Assembly (NCBI GenBank): GCA_040954595.2
Contig: CM082591.2
Location: 11,222,001-11,286,000, forward strand
Direction of reading: 5' to 3'
From: Balanoglossus misakiensis
Lineage: Eukaryota > Hemichordata
DNA length: 64,000 nucleotides
Part shown: one piece after another, positions 48,601-56,726 of the stretch
Numbering within the stretch: the stretch's first letter is position 1
Layout of the letters: every line of letters begins with the position of its first letter
Translations under genes and position numbers: made by a program
The notes under the pieces: generated by a model
Seen by the model: the letters and a program-made list of their open reading frames with translations, nothing else
Databases searched by the model: none
What the model was told of the DNA's origin: nothing

Positions 48601-51600
48601 CCCAAAGTTATATGTTTCACTGCGAATCTATTTGTCACAGGAAGAAAAATAATATCATAGTACAAGCACTGAAACTTAAATGTTACTAGGGTTCTTACTG
48701 AAATATTGTAATGTCCTCAAGAAACTTGTATCAGTTCCGTGGTAATATTACACACGTGGTGAGCGGACGCGATAATTCAGTGTTCCGTGAGTTCTCCGCA
48801 CCAACCCGACGCTGGTTCACGCTGGCGTGCTGCTTTCTCACACAGTTCTTTCCTGAAGTCCTCTCAGAAGAAAGTAACAGGTTCACTTCACTCACGGTTG
48901 CTGGCGTAGACATGCATTTTAAGTCCGAGAGCAACGCTGAATTCAAACCAACAGGACATACCGACGTGCTGAACTTCAACACCGAGCTCCCACGTGGATT
49001 ACAAGATTCCAGTCCCCGTCGCTCATGGCCGAGCTCAACTTGTCTGTTTTCTGGTCGGCTCACGCCACTTGACTGCCGTTACCGAGAGTCAAAAATCAAA
49101 AGCCTAACGTAATATTCAAAATACACAGGTGTTCGGCTACTACAGCTAACGCTATGTTAATGACGTACACCCTTATTGTTCATCCACCACTGATATTTAA
49201 ATTATATGCATTCGTAGTACAATCGTAACACATGCCCTATACAACCACGCGTAAAATCACTCTTTGGGTCTTGAAGTTAACGTATGTTACTATCTGGCAT
49301 TGCGTATCACCCTCTGTGCTTAGATAACAGGCAAGAAAAAGTGACGAGTGGGCGTGTACCCCTAACCCAACTCAGTCGATTTTTTTCGGCTTTTCGAAGT
49401 TAAGCCGATGACTTATCTTGATGTGGACAAATAGTCTTTCACACCTTTGTAAATCCTCTGCCTGTAATGTGAGGCAAGGGCTTCCTTTGCTTTGAACACT
49501 GCTTACATGTATATAGCTTGTCGTTGTCTGTAGACTTAATTACTCATGGACCGCTAATTACACTTTACTGTAAACAGAGAGGTACACTAGGACATAAAGT
49601 GGCGTTCTCACTGGCACGTTTACACCGGTGCTACAACGGTGTAGATTTGACACCGACGGAAAAAAACAAGTGAGAACGCTTTACGCCGGTGTTGCGCCGG
49701 TGTTGATTTGCGGCGGCGATGGGTGGCGGGTCAGGGCCAGTGCTGGGCCAGCGCTCTGACGCAAATGTGCAGTGAGAACGCAAAGATAAACAAACACCGT
49801 TCAAAAGCGCCACCCTGCAGTGACTTTTGGGTATGTTTATTAGGTATAGCCCATTGTCTTTGGTCAGTTTCCATTGTGAAGTCAATCACACTGGACGCGA
49901 GTGGTTTTCAAACCATTCGCAGTTTGCCAGGTCTGCAACACTTCTGTCTGCTACCAACTTTCATACCTGCATATGCGTTCTAGACGACTTTGTCGTCTTC
50001 ATGACAGTTTTGAGAATGTTTAGAAGTAAATGAATGTTAATCCATAAATGGAAAATGCCTCAGCTTTTCGGTGATCGAGAGAACCTTCCGAAAGTTGGTA
50101 GCAGACAGAAGTGTTGCAGACCTGGCAAACTGCGAATGATTTTAAAACCACTCGCGTCCAGTGTGATTGACTTCACAATGGAAACTGACCAAAGACAATG
50201 GGCTATACCTAATAAACATACCCAAAAGTCGCTTTTGAACGGTGTTTGTTTATCTTTGTGTTCTCACTGACTATTTGCGTCGGATCGCTGGCCCAGCACT
50301 GGCCCTGACCCACCACCCATCGTCGTCGCAAATTAACACCGGCCCAACACCGGTGTAAAGCGTTCTCACTTGTTTTTTTCCGTCGTTGTCAAATCTACAC
50401 CGGTGTAGCACCGGTGTAAACGTGCCAGTGAGAACGCCCTAATAGTGTACTTGTTTGTCCATATGCAAATACCTTCGCCTGGCTCGAGTGCGAAGTGGCT
50501 CCCTGATCACAGGCATGAAAAAAAGGGGGAAATTCCGGCATTCGCGCACATTTCTCGGTACCGATACAATAGGCAATGCATAGACAGGTACCCTAGGTGA
50601 GCTTTTGACGGGGAAAAATGAAAACTTTTCAAAGCATGTCATAAACCCTTTAATTGGCATTGATATTTCACCAAGAACTGTTGTTGCTTTCTTGAAGTTG
50701 AATATTTCAGCTGCACGAAGTTTAATATTTTCGGTTAATTCCACGCCGCAATTTCTCCGTGTTTTTTGAATAAGAGTATTTATTTAGATTTTAAACTGAA
50801 ACATTTTCAATATATTTAACAATGATTTTATTGCTGAGTATTTCACAAATTTAATATTAATATGATGCTATAAATTTCTATTCGGAAAGTCATCTTAATT
50901 TTTCAAATGTCCGTCGTCAACAAATACTCGATAAGGTGGCGCCAAGGCCGGACAGTCCAAGTAAGGTACACATCTGGAAGGAATTTCAAGTTATCACTCC
51001 AATTTCTGTCGGACCGTATGTCAACGAGCGAGCACCACCAGTATTTTGTCGCTATTCACTTGAAGTGTATCGTGTACGCCGTTTCTTCTGCCGGATTTAA
51101 GCATCATCCGGCTCCTCTATCGAGATCCATCACATTTCCCTCAAGCTTTAAAAGAACAGCTTTCGTGGCAACTTTCTGCAATATTCCTGTAGCTTTGAGA
51201 AACTGAATAAGTTCGGTGACTTTCAGTCGCTTTAGGTCACCGCGATCAACCACGGGCGTCATGGAACAATAAAGTGTATGGATAATTTAGCATAGGTCTA
51301 AACGAACACACAATAAATTATTTCCTTTTTTTATGTGAACGATAACTACACTCACGAACGGCCTAGCTACAGCTGGGAGCGAACGCACTAGCGCCGCCGA
51401 ACGCGGAAGTGATGGAGCAATGAACAACCGCACACGCGCACGCGCCGGCCCAGCGCGCGCGGCAGACGAGCGTACGACTCCGTTGCTTGCCAGGACAGAC
51501 GCGTTCGTATACAGTGTATGTTAGGAAGGGTATGCAATCGCTCTCATGGAGTCTGGCGACGTGCGTTACCAAAAAGGGGGGACAGGGGGGACACTTTGTT

Positions 51601-54600
51601 CTACGGAGCAGAGTGCCATCGAAGTGTAGTCAATAATTTTCATTTTTGCTTAGAATGTGTCTTGAAAAGTGTTGGATTAATCATGAATAAAAAACGGAAG
51701 ACGTGAAAAATACAACAAATCCGTATACAAAACCACTGCGAATCTGGTGACTGGAAGTGCCGTGTTCGATCGTCGGGTTTTATATTATGTGTATGAAACT
51801 ATGCGTGAGCTCAGCTCAGCTCCTCCCAGTCATGGTGGACGTTGTTCATGTGCATCACTGTTATATTTGCTATGATTATTTTGCATGAAAACAGTATGTC
51901 CTATGTATACCTTTCAGGGAGAAATTTGCGACATCGCCCAAACGCCATTTTACGTCGGTAACGCACGTCCCCAGGACGAGTGACACTTTTCGATCGATAA
52001 TATCTCGAATGTTTGACCGACTTTTGAAAATTGAAAACCCAGACATTAGGTTTCTCTGTCATCTAAAACGCATACTCTGATTTGGTAGCGATTCTCTTCG
52101 TAATAGTTGCCAAATGGCGGTGGGCTGAAATATTCGTTTCATACTCTGTATATATGTGTACTCACGTACACAGATCAGTTGCGGGCGCGCACGCATGCGT
52201 AGACATCGCCTTTACTGCTCAAGACGAGATCGTATACACACACGGTGCCTATCCCCTATAGAGGTACGCGTACGGTGTGGTTTTGCACATAAAGTTAACA
52301 CTGACCTAGCTTTAGTGCATTTCGCGTCCACACCAAACAAACCCAGGAAATATATTATTCTTTGTTCATTGAGGACGTCGCGTTTATGATAAGTTTATTA
52401 ATATCTATACACTTTATTGTTCCATGACGCCCGTGGATCAACTTTCTGCGCCACCATTGTCAACAGGTCAGTTTTGTGTTTATTTCTGGCCCTACCAACA
52501 GCGCCCTCATACCGTATTTAACCCCAATAATCTTTCGTTTTCATGCATATAGAATATCATTTTCTTAACGAAACAGCGTCAGAAGAAGAAATTACGATCG
52601 TGAACCAAGCTCGCGACGATGAATGTAATTTTTTTTATGCGAGCGGCCCGGGATCGAGCATTAAACATGAAGCAGACGTCAAAAAGTGAAAAGACAGGCA
52701 TCGCGCATGGCAAAGTGCAAAATATTCAGAGCAGAGCAGTTCCAAAAGAAAATGTCCATAAATTCAACTTGGCTCACTCACGCACGGAAAGCAAACCTCT
52801 CGATGATGCTGGATTTGACATTCATTCACCATACATACCGTGTGCCATGTACCAAGCAGTCATGTCAACAAAGCTATACATAAAAAAAGTTATGCCACAA
52901 GTGTCACTGTCATGTTGTCTATGCAGTACAGAGAAGGGCGAGTTTGTTCATGTATTGCAACCTTCCGAGCGCCGGTTTACGAGAAACTTTCCTGAGAACG
53001 CAAACCAATGCAAATATTCCCGAGTCCTCACCCCAATTTCACATAAATCAAAACTTGTTCAGATATATTTCAGAAAACCCTTAAATGAACTTTCACATGC
53101 ACTACTAAACCTTTGTTATTTATTTCCTGATGTTTGAATAGAATGCTAGAAATGTACAGTACACTGATTGACCACTTTCACCTGATCCGTTGTTTACGCC
53201 ATTGCTCTGTTTTCAATATCCGTGTTCGAGTCTGAGTTTTTCGCACCTATGGTATTTTAAAGATTTTTGGCATCTTCAAATTCACCGGCATTGACAAAAC
53301 TATAAAATAATAAGAATGATGTACTCTCCAAAGACCCATAATCGACTCAAGCACACATTGTATTCCATAATGTACTCCGCTTTCAACCTCGACATTATGT
53401 TGCACAATGTGTGCTTTTGTCCATTATGGGTCTTCGAGGCATACATTATTCTCTATATATTTATTTCACATTGCATATTATTGTGCACTCCTGATTGGCT
53501 GATATTACATATAACCGAACTTCATGACCTATGCGCACAATCTGTGCCTTACGGAAGCTATTTTCGCAAGTGTTGTGGTGTATCCTGCGGGCGTACTTTC
53601 CCAAGCGCAGCATATTATTCTCCATCATTTCAATGTCTGGGCAATGAATTATACATCCTCCTGAAAATTGTTGGAAGAAGGGCAATCCGTTTCCATTGTT
53701 ACATCCCGGGTGAAACACTGGTACAGGTTCAAGACAAGTTTAGTGACATTGTGTGATTCCACAGCAGAATTTCACATCAACTATAATCCTCCATTTTTGT
53801 AATGATTGTGTTTCAGAAAAATCTGTGTCAAGTGGTGATACAAAAGAAGTTGCCATAGTGAAACCTACAACCATAGCAACCACTTCAGTGTCTACAACCA
53901 CTACCACAACACAGCCACTGAAACCTGCATCAACAGTTACCATGGTTACAGGGCCTAGCTCTGGTATGACCGCAAATCCTCTCAAATCAACTGTTGGAAG
54001 TCCATCTCCAGGTAAAGTCTTAAGTATTGCTTCCCATCCATTGTCAAATAAGTTCCACACATAATTAGACGACCAAGTGAAGGGTGGGATATAGTAGAAT
54101 TATGTAAAGCCTGTCTGCCAAGGTATGTTTATTTCGGGCAGGGGCACCTCCTGAAATTGAAAAACATCCCTTTAATAGCCCCATGGGTTTTAATCAGATA
54201 TATCCTAAGTTGTAACAATTGGGAAGCACTTATTGGCTGACCAAGTCAAATCAAGTTGCAGATTTTAACAACTTGCCCAGGCACTGGTTGTTTTGATTAC
54301 CCAATTTATAATTACTTTTCACCCAATACTCATGCAGTCTGATTTACTCTCTCAAAGTACCCTATGAGAAATCCATGACAGATTGCAACAAATCCAGCTT
54401 TGGTAGTTAAGTATGGCATACCCATGGTAGCTTCCTGTGCATGACAACCAGGAGAACGATTACTATGTTTCAGTTACGCCATCTTGTATTTGTAAATGCC
54501 CTTGGGTAGCGACATGTATGGACGAACACAAGCTAAGCAAGTGCATACATTATTGAGAAACACCCATGCTCATTAATTCAGCCAATCAGTAGTAGATCAG

Positions 54601-56716
54601 GTTGTAATTGACTTCCAAGAGGTCATGGTCATAATCACATTGTAAGCAGTGACCTGAGTCACAAGAAGACATGCAAATAACAAACTTTCAAAAAAATGAC
54701 ACCAAGGCTAGACTATGTGTGAAGTGAGCATAGCAAAACATACCCACAAGTCTGGATTCTACACTAACAACGAAAATGTCATAGTAAATATCTTGGATGT
54801 AAAGAAATGATTCTGTGTTACTGACTCAGGATTTTGACTTCTCATTTTCATTTAGCATTGCCTCAGAATGTAACTGGTAGTCCCCAGGCTGGCAGTGGGA
54901 CTAAGAGGCCAACATCCCGGCCAGGTGTGGGATCACCGTCCAACCAGACTGCCATCTTTAAAGCACCAGCCCCAAGCAATGTGCAAACTGCTCCAGGTAA
55001 GAACATCCCTCTTCTAGAGTAGCTGTTTTGCCAAATAAATAAAAAAGACAGTAATAACTTTGATGGGATCAAGAAAAGATTTTGCCATAGAATAGCAAAG
55101 GGACACTTTCATTGTTTTCATGAAATGTTTCTTTTCTGTTCTATAAATCATGCTAATTGTTCTATTCCATTTGTGGGTCTAAAAATATTTCCATCAGATC
55201 GATTCGAGGGTTAGATGTTGTAGCTAATAGTGTAAAGGCCATGATTGTTTTTGTTCACAAATAAATTCAATTATCATTATTGTACAGTTTTACCAATGTT
55301 GAGGGGCTTTCCTTGTCAACTTGCGTGTGTGTATGCATCCTTCATGTAAAAGAGGCAAAGCACAAAGTATTGTGATAGCTGAATCACTGTAAAACGGGAA
55401 ATTTTTTTGAACTTCACGAGAACCAAAAAAATACAAATTAAAAAGTCACTTTAAATGTTTTTTCAGGGATATTGGTGCAGTTAGTGAAATATGAGAATGT
55501 GCAATGTAATTGTAGCGTAACAGCTGTCTCTTTTGATATTGCGAACATTTTCTGTCACAAAATTTTGCCGTTTTACAGTATTATAAATAAAGTAGATCTT
55601 TTCACTACAGGTGCCACACCAACAAGTCATCTGTCACCTGGACAACCCAGTCAAATTGGAAGTCAGTCTCCACAACAACTGGCATCCTCTCAACAGAAAC
55701 TGATTCAACCAAGTCAGCCCCAGATGCAGGGCCAAGGTCAAAGGTCATCAATGCCTTTTGCCCAGCCTACCAGTTTACCAAACCAACCAGTATCCACTGT
55801 CACAGCAAACAGGACACAACAACCCAATGTGACTGTTTCAAGTATCCCCATGACACAATTTTCGTCCACCCAGGTACAGTTGTGGTCTACCTTCTACTTT
55901 ATGAGATTTAAATTAGCTGTTTCTATTTACCCATCCTGTGAATTGGAAGCTTTTTACGACTGTATCACGTACCATTGTCTATACAGTAGACTATTTCTTC
56001 AAAACACATTCAAAACTTACTGTTTTGGTTGCTAGAAACCCACTCTGTGAATGCAAAGTCTTTTTACAGACTCAGTAATCATATTCAATTTTAATGTGAT
56101 CAATATGATAAGCCCATCCCATCTAATTTTTTGTTCTTGATGGGAATAATGTATTTTCAACATCCCTTCCTGTAAATTATAAATGTGATTTGTATGATAT
56201 CATACATGGTTCCTTGTTTGGAATAGGGAAGACAATGGATTGATAGTTTGTGTCATGTAAATATGTAAATATGATTTGTCAATTATCATTCAGTCGTGTG
56301 TGTGTGTATTATTGAAATTATGTATGTACCCCATTTATGATTACTTTTGTGTACATGTCTTTGTTTTTTTGAAAATGTTGCAAATGTAGGTATGTGTGTT
56401 GAAAATAGGACTTCGAGAGTTGCAAGCTCAACATCGAATCAGAAATTGGAAGTCATGAATTAAAAATGGTGGTTTGAATACTGGCCTTGATAATGCTTCA
56501 TATTAACCAGGTTTGTTACTCTTTTTGGTCAGGCAACTTCACCTCCAAAGATGACTTCCCAGCAGGCACCAGCTGCTGCACTGAAAGCCGCAGAGGGTGT
56601 CATGCAAATGGCCAATGCTAGTCAATTCAGTAAGACTCCACCAATTGCTGCCGTGAATCCTATCAACTCACAGCCACAGCAGAGATGGCCAGGTACAGAT
56701 TCACAGCCACAAAGAG
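24495..56716 (+). CDS. MED25: Mediator complex subunit 25, 5' and middle part
   Basis: Ten exons join in phase to about 484 residues. MED25 is a nuclear Mediator subunit linking activators to RNA polymerase II. Residues 1-224 are the VWA domain that anchors it to Mediator: [12 protein letters not shown] at the N-terminus, then [40 protein letters not shown] and a final block with [13 protein letters not shown]. Residues 225-484 are Pro/Gln/Ser/Thr-rich, like the linker of vertebrate MED25. The activator-binding ACID domain is not found before 64000; the gene probably continues. An in-frame TGA six bases before the ATG supports the start. Exons: 24495-24616, 36379-36427, 38657-38781, 39705-39803, 41699-41819, 42020-42173, 53817-54011, 54856-54996, 55611-55873, 56533-56716. 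Confidence 0.96.
24617..26506. other. MED25 intron 1, first part
   Basis: No exon fitting the gene is seen. A GT-rich stretch lies near 25255-25320. An open frame near 26042-26263 (plus) has no recognised domain. Confidence 0.4.
26507..27082 (+). mobile_element. 576-bp piggyBac-like MITE, copy 2
   Basis: Flanked by TTAA (26503-26506, 27083-27086), same length and orientation as 14692-15267, with scattered substitutions. In MED25 intron 1. Confidence 0.92.
27564..27784. mobile_element. MITE 'cagtgtttcat', uninterrupted copy
   Basis: Ends cagtgtttcat / gatgaaacgctg, internal gggggatatgtccccctttgcca. Serves as the empty-site reference for the insertion at 21961-22251. Confidence 0.75.
27900..28077. 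mobile_element. hAT-like MITE, second copy
   Basis: Related to 19351-19527: shares ttttaaaagctt.gagtcaattt, aatttctctgagtcagccctatgc and the ending agagggcactctg. Confidence 0.65.
29100..30017 (+). mobile_element. hAT-like DNA transposon, non-autonomous
   Basis: Inverted ends cagagtttccggttacg / taccggaaactctg with 6-bp flanking duplication atccac (29094-29099, 30018-30023). The CAGAG terminus is typical of hAT elements, though their duplications are usually 8 bp. It contains the zinc-finger fragment below. Confidence 0.7.
29428..29922 (+). pseudogene. hAT-type zinc-finger N-terminus, frameshifted
   Basis: From the second in-frame ATG (AACATGGCGGC context) the frame reads [13 protein letters not shown] and later [18 protein letters not shown]. 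After the run of seven A near 29655-29661 the match continues in the next frame: [20 protein letters not shown], then SAIKRHI. Together this is the WLxeyPWL...fCkvC...kknaFt.G...k.SaikrH zinc finger seen at the N-terminus of hAT transposases and domesticated relatives. The frame ends without any transposase catalytic region, so the piece is a decayed N-terminus in a non-autonomous element. Confidence 0.65.
30897..31334. mobile_element. Foldback element with internal repeats
   Basis: Ends cagtgcagcttaggaatagctttcca and tggaaagctattcctaagctgcactg are inverted. Inside, a block of about 75 bp (cactgaacaatgccaagtgcc... to ...cacaggctaacactgtg) occurs twice, at 31067-31138 and 31191-31264. Confidence 0.8.
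31481..32270. mobile_element. 790-bp TTAA-flanked element
   Basis: TTAA at 31477-31480 and 32271-32274. Inverted ends of about 50 bp start gatgggtccctgggatcttt and include ttgctatgggcctttatagg. The internal minus-strand frame of about 119 residues (32001-31642) has no recognised domain. In MED25 intron 1. Confidence 0.85.
32275..33890. mobile_element. TTAA-type MITE 'accccggtgcgg', interrupted
   Basis: Left TTAA is 32271-32274, shared with the neighbouring element. The right end is accggggtttag (one base off TTAA). Its outer parts match, inverted, the intact 440-bp copy at 56768-57207. The element at 32548-33712 is inserted in it. Confidence 0.85.
32548..33712. mobile_element. 1.17-kb DNA transposon with 5-bp target duplication
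   Basis: Inverted ends cagttcgtgttcagtctaaa...taagacat (about 29 bp) with flanking duplication tttat (32543-32547, 33713-33717). The empty site is preserved in the copy at 56768-57207 (aacttcatgttg). Two short plus-strand frames (33233-33442, 33415-33636) are unrecognised. Superfamily unknown. Confidence 0.85.
34122..35762. mobile_element. 1.6-kb inverted-repeat element, TA target
   Basis: Termini of about 145 bp are inverted: aaagtgaaccgacaccttcc onward at 34121-34265 and its reverse complement at 35620-35763. Flanked by TA. The interior carries no protein I recognise. Confidence 0.75.
36020..36285 (-). repeat. Dispersed repeat, inverted copy of 15315-15590
   Basis: Shares gtctatgg...gcctcagcgcttatac and cggtctcagatttgagac, on the opposite strand to the copy in UMPS intron 7. 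Confidence 0.5.
36379..36427 (+). CDS. MED25: MED25 exon 2
   Basis: Small 49-bp exon after cctaccag, encoding [16 protein letters not shown]. It completes the split Glu codon of exon 1 and exits in phase 0. Donor gtcagt. Confidence 0.95.
37310..37435. repeat. hAT-like MITE, 5'-truncated third copy
   Basis: Shares atttctctgagtcagccc and agtggcgcgtcatatgggct, ending agagggcacactg, with 19351-19527. Confidence 0.6.
37870..38043. repeat. Dispersed repeat, copy of 18299-18415
   Basis: Long shared segments including ggggaacattggtaatggat. It ends caaaaacactg, inverted to the start of the family. Confidence 0.6.
38345..38528 (-). repeat. G-run element, inverted copy
   Basis: G runs on the plus strand, a run of about 22 C near 38485-38506, and gttaaaactgaacggtccct at the end, the reverse complement of the family start. 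Confidence 0.65.
38657..38781 (+). CDS. MED25: MED25 exon 3
   Basis: 41 codons plus [22 protein letters not shown] then [13 protein letters not shown], the second VWA strand and following helix. Acceptor tttcag, donor gtaagt. Confidence 0.96.
39705..39803 (+). CDS. MED25: MED25 exon 4
   Basis: [20 protein letters not shown] then [12 protein letters not shown]. The [11 protein letters not shown] segment is highly conserved in MED25. Acceptor tttcag, donor gtaatt. Confidence 0.96.
39945..40137. repeat. MITE related to 12889-13025
   Basis: Shares gtccttaatagagaggtgtcc and a right end gacaggtctcactgta. The left end is eroded. Confidence 0.6.
40459..41220. mobile_element. MITE of the gaattc-ended family, long copy
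   Basis: Outer parts are the inverted match of 11563-11917. About 400 bp of extra internal sequence (from about 40730 to 41190) is absent from the short copy, which looks like an internal deletion derivative. Confidence 0.65.
41417..41480. repeat. (AAC/AAT)n microsatellite
   Basis: Array of aac units passing into aat units, in MED25 intron 4. Confidence 0.9.
41699..41819 (+). CDS. MED25: MED25 exon 5
   Basis: [20 protein letters not shown] then [25 protein letters not shown] is a central VWA strand. Phase 2 entry, phase 0 exit. Confidence 0.96.
42020..42173 (+). CDS. MED25: MED25 exon 6 (end of VWA domain)
   Basis: [20 protein letters not shown] then a stretch ending [16 protein letters not shown]. 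Acceptor ttcgacag, donor gtaggt, exit in phase 1 like exon 7 entry. Confidence 0.96.
42207..42357. mobile_element. Palindromic MITE 'agcaataacccc', second copy
   Basis: Ends agcaataacccctgcc and gcgggggttattgct. Inverted relative to 21275-21426. Confidence 0.75.
43058..43761 (-). repeat. 3' LTR (704 bp)
   Basis: Starts tgttacg and ends cgtaaca. Reads identical to the other LTR except for an 11-bp tandem duplication (acttgactgcc) near 43588-43612. The open frames in both orientations inside it are chance. Confidence 0.95.
43762..43772 (-). other. Polypurine tract
   Basis: Minus-strand ggtggggggagg-like purine run directly before the 3' LTR (plus strand cctcccccacc), where plus-strand synthesis is primed. 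Confidence 0.8.
43822..44937 (-). pseudogene. Reverse transcriptase and RNase H of the Gmr1-like element
   Basis: This is the pol C-terminal part. The frame is continuous with the integrase frame but separated from it by one TAG. It opens [22 protein letters not shown] motifs follow: [22 protein letters not shown] and the active-site YIDD. The tether [11 protein letters not shown] leads into RNase H with [13 protein letters not shown], the ELLALVLAV helix, YTDHNPL and the terminal ADSLSR. The Asp and Glu residues expected of both enzymes are present. It stops at 43822, about 60 bp before the 3' LTR. Confidence 0.93.
44938..46953 (-). pseudogene. Integrase of the Gmr1-like element, with protease C-terminus
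   Basis: A 671-residue open frame between two TAG stops, so it has no proper start of its own; it is part of a longer polyprotein. About residues 1-60 finish the protease, followed by an acidic linker. The integrase has an HHCC zinc site (His195, His202, Cys232, Cys235). The catalytic triad is Asp266 (VIDCVGP), Asp325 (SDQGSNF) and Glu361 (SQGALERF), with 35 residues between the last two. A GPY/F-type module lies near 498-536 ([16 protein letters not shown]). The last 120 residues are the RT N-terminus, with [16 protein letters not shown] and [11 protein letters not shown]. The frame ends in TAG where relatives have a sense codon before PDGS. Confidence 0.94.
46954..47169 (-). pseudogene. Retropepsin-like protease segment
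   Basis: In frame between gag and integrase. Contains [12 protein letters not shown], the D-T-G-A active site of retroviral-type aspartic proteases. Two in-frame stops (47017-47019 and 46963-46965) break it. Confidence 0.75.
47170..48407 (-). pseudogene. Gag with SCAN-like capsid region and zinc knuckle, frameshifted
   Basis: The likely start is the ATG at 48407 ([11 protein letters not shown]). The frame then shifts near 48360, near 48155 and near 47580. Pieces in order are: [20 protein letters not shown] and a [13 protein letters not shown] segment; a charged coiled coil ([20 protein letters not shown]); and the capsid segment with [24 protein letters not shown] and [11 protein letters not shown], which follows the SCAN-domain pattern. 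Last comes a nucleocapsid CCHC knuckle, [18 protein letters not shown] domains of vertebrate zinc-finger proteins are thought to derive from Gmr1-like Gag, which fits. The stop is at 47170-47172. Confidence 0.85.
48516..48533 (-). other. Primer-binding site (tRNA-Pro type)
   Basis: Four bases inside the 5' LTR the minus strand reads TGGGGGCTCGTCCGGGAG, which fits the 3' end of tRNA-Pro (TGG AGG/CGG/GGG anticodon family) in 17 of 18 positions by recollection. Confidence 0.8.
48538..49230 (-). repeat. 5' LTR (693 bp)
   Basis: TGTTACG...CGTAACA. Lacks the 11-bp duplication of the other LTR. Promoter and polyadenylation signals cannot be placed with confidence. Confidence 0.95.
49601..50438. mobile_element. 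838-bp foldback element with 350-bp inverted arms
   Basis: Left arm 49601-49961 and right arm 50091-50438 are inverted, starting ggcgttctcactggcacg and ending cgtgccagtgagaacgcc. About 129 bp form the loop. Short repeats of caccggtgt lie near the ends. Inserted in the MITE copy 3. The short frames that span the arms are not genes. Confidence 0.88.
51250..52436. mobile_element. 1.19-kb DNA transposon with 5-bp target duplication
   Basis: Inverted ends ccacgggcgtcatggaacaa...taaagtgtat and the reverse, flanked by atcaa at 51245-51249 and 52437-52441. A further inverted pair gacgtgcgttacc / ggtaacgcacgtc lies inside (51554-51570, 51956-51968). No protein recognised. Confidence 0.8.
52545..52760. 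repeat. Repeat shared (inverted) with 21060-21265
   Basis: Contains cttaacgaaacagcgtcag, atcgagcattaaacatgaagcagac and aatattcagagcagagcag, each matching the reverse complement of the UMPS intron 2 copy. The overlapping plus-strand frame (52619-53137) therefore may be transposon-derived; I do not recognise it. Confidence 0.65.
53315..53450. repeat. Imperfect palindrome
   Basis: aatgatgtactctccaaaga...agcacacattgt is inverted against acaatgtgtgct...tcttcgaggcatacatt. Confidence 0.7.
53817..54011 (+). CDS. MED25: MED25 exon 7 (Ser/Thr-rich linker)
   Basis: [19 protein letters not shown] then a Thr-rich run and GSPSPG. Acceptor tttcag, donor gtaaag, phase 1 on both sides, matching exons 6 and 8. 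Confidence 0.88.
54012..54855. other. MED25 intron 7
   Basis: No exon or recognised element is seen. Confidence 0.4.
54856..54996 (+). CDS. MED25: MED25 exon 8
   Basis: [20 protein letters not shown] then [20 protein letters not shown]. Low-complexity linker. Acceptor tttag, donor gtaaga, phase 1. Confidence 0.88.
55611..55873 (+). CDS. MED25: MED25 exon 9 (Gln/Pro-rich)
   Basis: [20 protein letters not shown] followed by Gln-rich sequence to FSSTQ. Phase 1 entry, phase 0 exit with donor gtacag. Confidence 0.88.
56533..56716 (+). CDS. MED25: MED25 exon 10, two possible donors
   Basis: [20 protein letters not shown] then [20 protein letters not shown]. The short Ala/Gln helix resembles the AAQxAVEAAK stretch of vertebrate MED25. 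Donors gtacag after 56692 and gtaggt after 56716 both leave phase 1, giving proteins that differ by eight residues. The next exon is not found. Confidence 0.82.
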
Positions 56717-56726
56717 GTAGGTACAG

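Larger units (their letters stand above)
43058..49230 (-). mobile_element. Gmr1-like Ty3/gypsy LTR retrotransposon
   Basis: 6.2-kb element read right to left: 5' LTR (49230-48538), primer-binding site, gag, protease, integrase, reverse transcriptase, RNase H, polypurine tract, 3' LTR (43761-43058). A 4-bp duplication catg flanks it (43054-43057, 49231-49234). The integrase precedes the reverse transcriptase, the reverse of ordinary Ty3/gypsy elements and the defining trait of the Gmr1 group. Gag through RNase H appears to have been one reading frame. The present copy has frameshifts in gag and four in-frame stops, so it should be non-autonomous. It lies in MED25 intron 6, antisense to the gene. 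Confidence 0.95.
43043..50649 (-). mobile_element. piggyBac-like MITE copy 3, split by two later insertions
   Basis: Inverted copy of the 576-bp MITE. Its own parts are 43043-43057, 49235-49590 (49231-49234 is the retrotransposon's target duplication) and 50440-50649, flanked by TTAA (43039-43042, 50650-50653). The LTR retrotransposon and the foldback element are inserted in it. More diverged than the other copies. Confidence 0.85.

Noticed and set aside
49601-50438. Several open frames in the foldback arms
   Set aside because: They are mirror translations of the two inverted arms.
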